Shown: piece by piece, positions 9,236-10,391 of the stretch | How the letters are laid out: every line of letters starts with the position of its first letter | How positions within the stretch are numbered: position 1 is the first letter of the stretch | From: an uncultured Verrucomicrobia subdivision 3 bacterium | GTDB lineage: Bacteria > Verrucomicrobiota > Verrucomicrobiae > Limisphaerales > CAMLLE01 | DNA: 10,391 bases | Assembly (NCBI GenBank): GCA_946480555.1 | Contig: CAMLLE010000054.1 | Coordinates: 1-10,391, forward strand | Reading direction: 5' to 3' | The notes under the pieces: model-generated | The model's input: the letters and a program-made list of their open reading frames with translations, nothing else | What the model was told of the DNA's origin: nothing | Database searches by the model: none | Position numbers and translations under genes: made by a program

Positions 9236-10165
9236 TCAGCTTTGAAGCGCTTTGACTGTCGATTCCAGGCTGGCGGCGTCCGCGACGTTCAACATTTGCG
9301 CCGTCTTATCAATGCGTTTCATGAATCCGCTCAATGCAGTGCCCGGCCCCAGCTCGATGAAGCGGGTGTAACCCTGCGCCAGCAGGTAACGCATCGATTC
9401 TTCCCAGCGCACGGAAGCGGTGACCTGTTCCACCAAACGCTGGCTGATGGCTGCTGCGTCTGCATGAGGCTGCGCCGTCACGTTGGAAATCACGGGAACT
9501 GCGGGCGTGGAAAGTTTTAACGCCGCAAGTTCGGATTGCAGCTTCGATTGAGCGCTGGCCATGAGCGGTGAATGGTAAGCGCCGGCGACGGTGAGCGGAA
9601 GGGCGCGCTTCGCGCCTTTGGCTTTGGCGAGTTCACAGGCTTTGTTGATGCGCTCCGCCTCTCCAGAGATGACCAGCTGCCCGGGGCAGTTCAGATTTGC
9701 GAGCACCACGCCCGCTTCGGCGCAAACTTCGCGCGTGGGCGCTTCGTCCAAGCCAATGATCGCTGCCATGCCGCCCTTGGTGACATCGCATGCCTCCTGC
9801 ATGAATCGTCCGCGCTGGCGCACGACGCGCAACCCGTCTTCGAAACTCATCGCACCCGCGGCGGTCAGGGCTGTGAATTCGCCGAGCGACAATCCGGCCG
9901 TGGCCTGAAAACTGAGCGACGGAACGCGTTCTTTGAGCAATTCGAAGGCAACCCAGCTGACGAGGAAAATCCCCGGCTGGGCGTTTTCGGTCTTGGTGAG
10001 CTCCGCTTCCGGGCCATTGAAGCAGATGGAAGTCAGATCGTAACCGAGCGCGCTGTTGGCGCGGTCGAACCAGGATTTCGCATTTGGAAACTGGTCGGCC
10101 AGGTCCTTGCCCATGCCGACGACCTGCGCGCCCTGGCCGGCAAACAACAATGCGGTTTTGCTCAT
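9236..10165 (-). CDS. fabD: Malonyl CoA-acyl carrier protein transacylase
   Basis: This enzyme transfers malonyl from CoA to the phosphopantetheine arm of AcpP. It is 309 aa, the same length as E. coli FabD. It contains FAGQGAQ (residues 8-14), nucleophile Ser93 in GLSLGE, Arg118 in RQRGRFMQ, NLNCPGQLVISG (158-169), catalytic His198 in AYHSPLM, and ELGPGTALSGFMKRI near the C-terminus. The usual GHSLGE is GLSLGE here, with Leu92 in place of His; I recall the same variant in cyanobacterial FabDs, so activity is expected. It is the first gene of the cluster within the window; fabH and plsX, often upstream, are not seen. No clear Shine-Dalgarno precedes the ATG. Confidence 0.97.
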   Translation of the reverse strand: MSKTALLFAGQGAQVVGMGKDLADQFPNAKSWFDRANSALGYDLTSICFNGPEAELTKTENAQPGIFLVSWVAFELLKERVPSLSFQATAGLSLGEFTALTAAGAMSFEDGLRVVRQRGRFMQEACDVTKGGMAAIIGLDEAPTREVCAEAGVVLANLNCPGQLVISGEAERINKACELAKAKGAKRALPLTVAGAYHSPLMASAQSKLQSELAALKLSTPAVPVISNVTAQPHADAAAISQRLVEQVTASVRWEESMRYLLAQGYTRFIELGPGTALSGFMKRIDKTAQMLNVADAASLESTVKALQS

Positions 10166-10391
10166 AAAGCCGGGGACTAAACACTAAAACGCGGTTCAGA
10201 GAAAGCAGAGATTTTTGGCGGCAGGAAGTCAAAAGGAGTTTGGCCGGCGGTTCAAGCACATCGACCTTGCGCCGCTGATATTTGCTCGCGATCGCAGATG
10301 AACACGGATTCAGACAATAAGATGAATGCGGTTGGTCTGCCGCGCGATTCAGCTGAAGCCGGTTCAATCTAGATTTGGAAAAGCCGGGATT
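10166..10391. other. Upstream region of fabD with no recognisable gene
   Basis: Neither strand shows a convincing coding frame, RNA gene or strong palindrome. A TTGACT occurs about 65 bp upstream of fabD on the minus strand, but no reasonable -10 follows at the right distance. The stretch CAGATGAACACGGATTCAG (10288-10306) resembles low-information sequence I associate with verrucomicrobial intergenic regions. The fabD promoter is probably in this region. Confidence 0.4.

Noticed and set aside
7903..9255. Long plus-strand open frame (450 codons) across acpP and fabG
   Set aside because: It lies opposite two certain genes and their gap, and the product has no recognisable motif.
10166..10391. 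Start of fabH or plsX upstream of fabD
   Set aside because: No frame here shows a C-terminal FabH or PlsX motif, and stops occur in all minus-strand frames.

Overview
The window is GC-rich and bacterial. It most likely comes from Verrucomicrobiota, probably the Pedosphaera/Limisphaerales group. This is inferred from three things: a secreted low-complexity beta-repeat protein, two families of REP-type palindromes of the kind common in that lineage, and a RAYT (REP-associated tyrosine transposase) of a type I associate with it. No rRNA, tRNA or CRISPR array was seen.

Layout. Positions 1-~63 (minus) hold a short open fragment resembling the interior of a DEAH-box helicase, joined to the 3' end of the next gene. 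Positions 48-1880 (minus) encode a secreted protein made of 163-residue repeats. A paired-palindrome element (2049-2108) sits between it and alaS. Positions 2119-5649 (plus) are alaS, an unusually long alanyl-tRNA synthetase. Its reading frame runs through two palindromic mobile elements of one family: a 96-bp copy (3150-3245) and a 620-bp copy (3588-4207) that carries an apparently intact RAYT domain. Positions 5693-6527 (plus) are a small helical protein overlapped by a nucleotidyltransferase, with the layout of a toxin-antitoxin pair. Positions 6568-10165 (minus) are a fatty-acid synthesis cluster in the order fabD, fabG, acpP, fabF. The last ~225 bp show no gene.

How the genes work together. 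FabD makes malonyl-ACP, FabF condenses it with the growing acyl chain, FabG reduces the 3-ketoacyl product, and AcpP carries the intermediates. Stem-loops in the fabG-acpP and acpP-fabF gaps, plus a candidate promoter and good ribosome binding site before acpP, suggest that acpP is expressed separately from its neighbours. alaS and the NTase pair run towards fabF, and a decayed palindrome lies between the converging 3' ends.

The most notable observation is the essential alaS gene carrying an in-frame RAYT element plus a second non-autonomous copy of the same family. The four palindromic ends differ by paired changes that preserve their hairpins.
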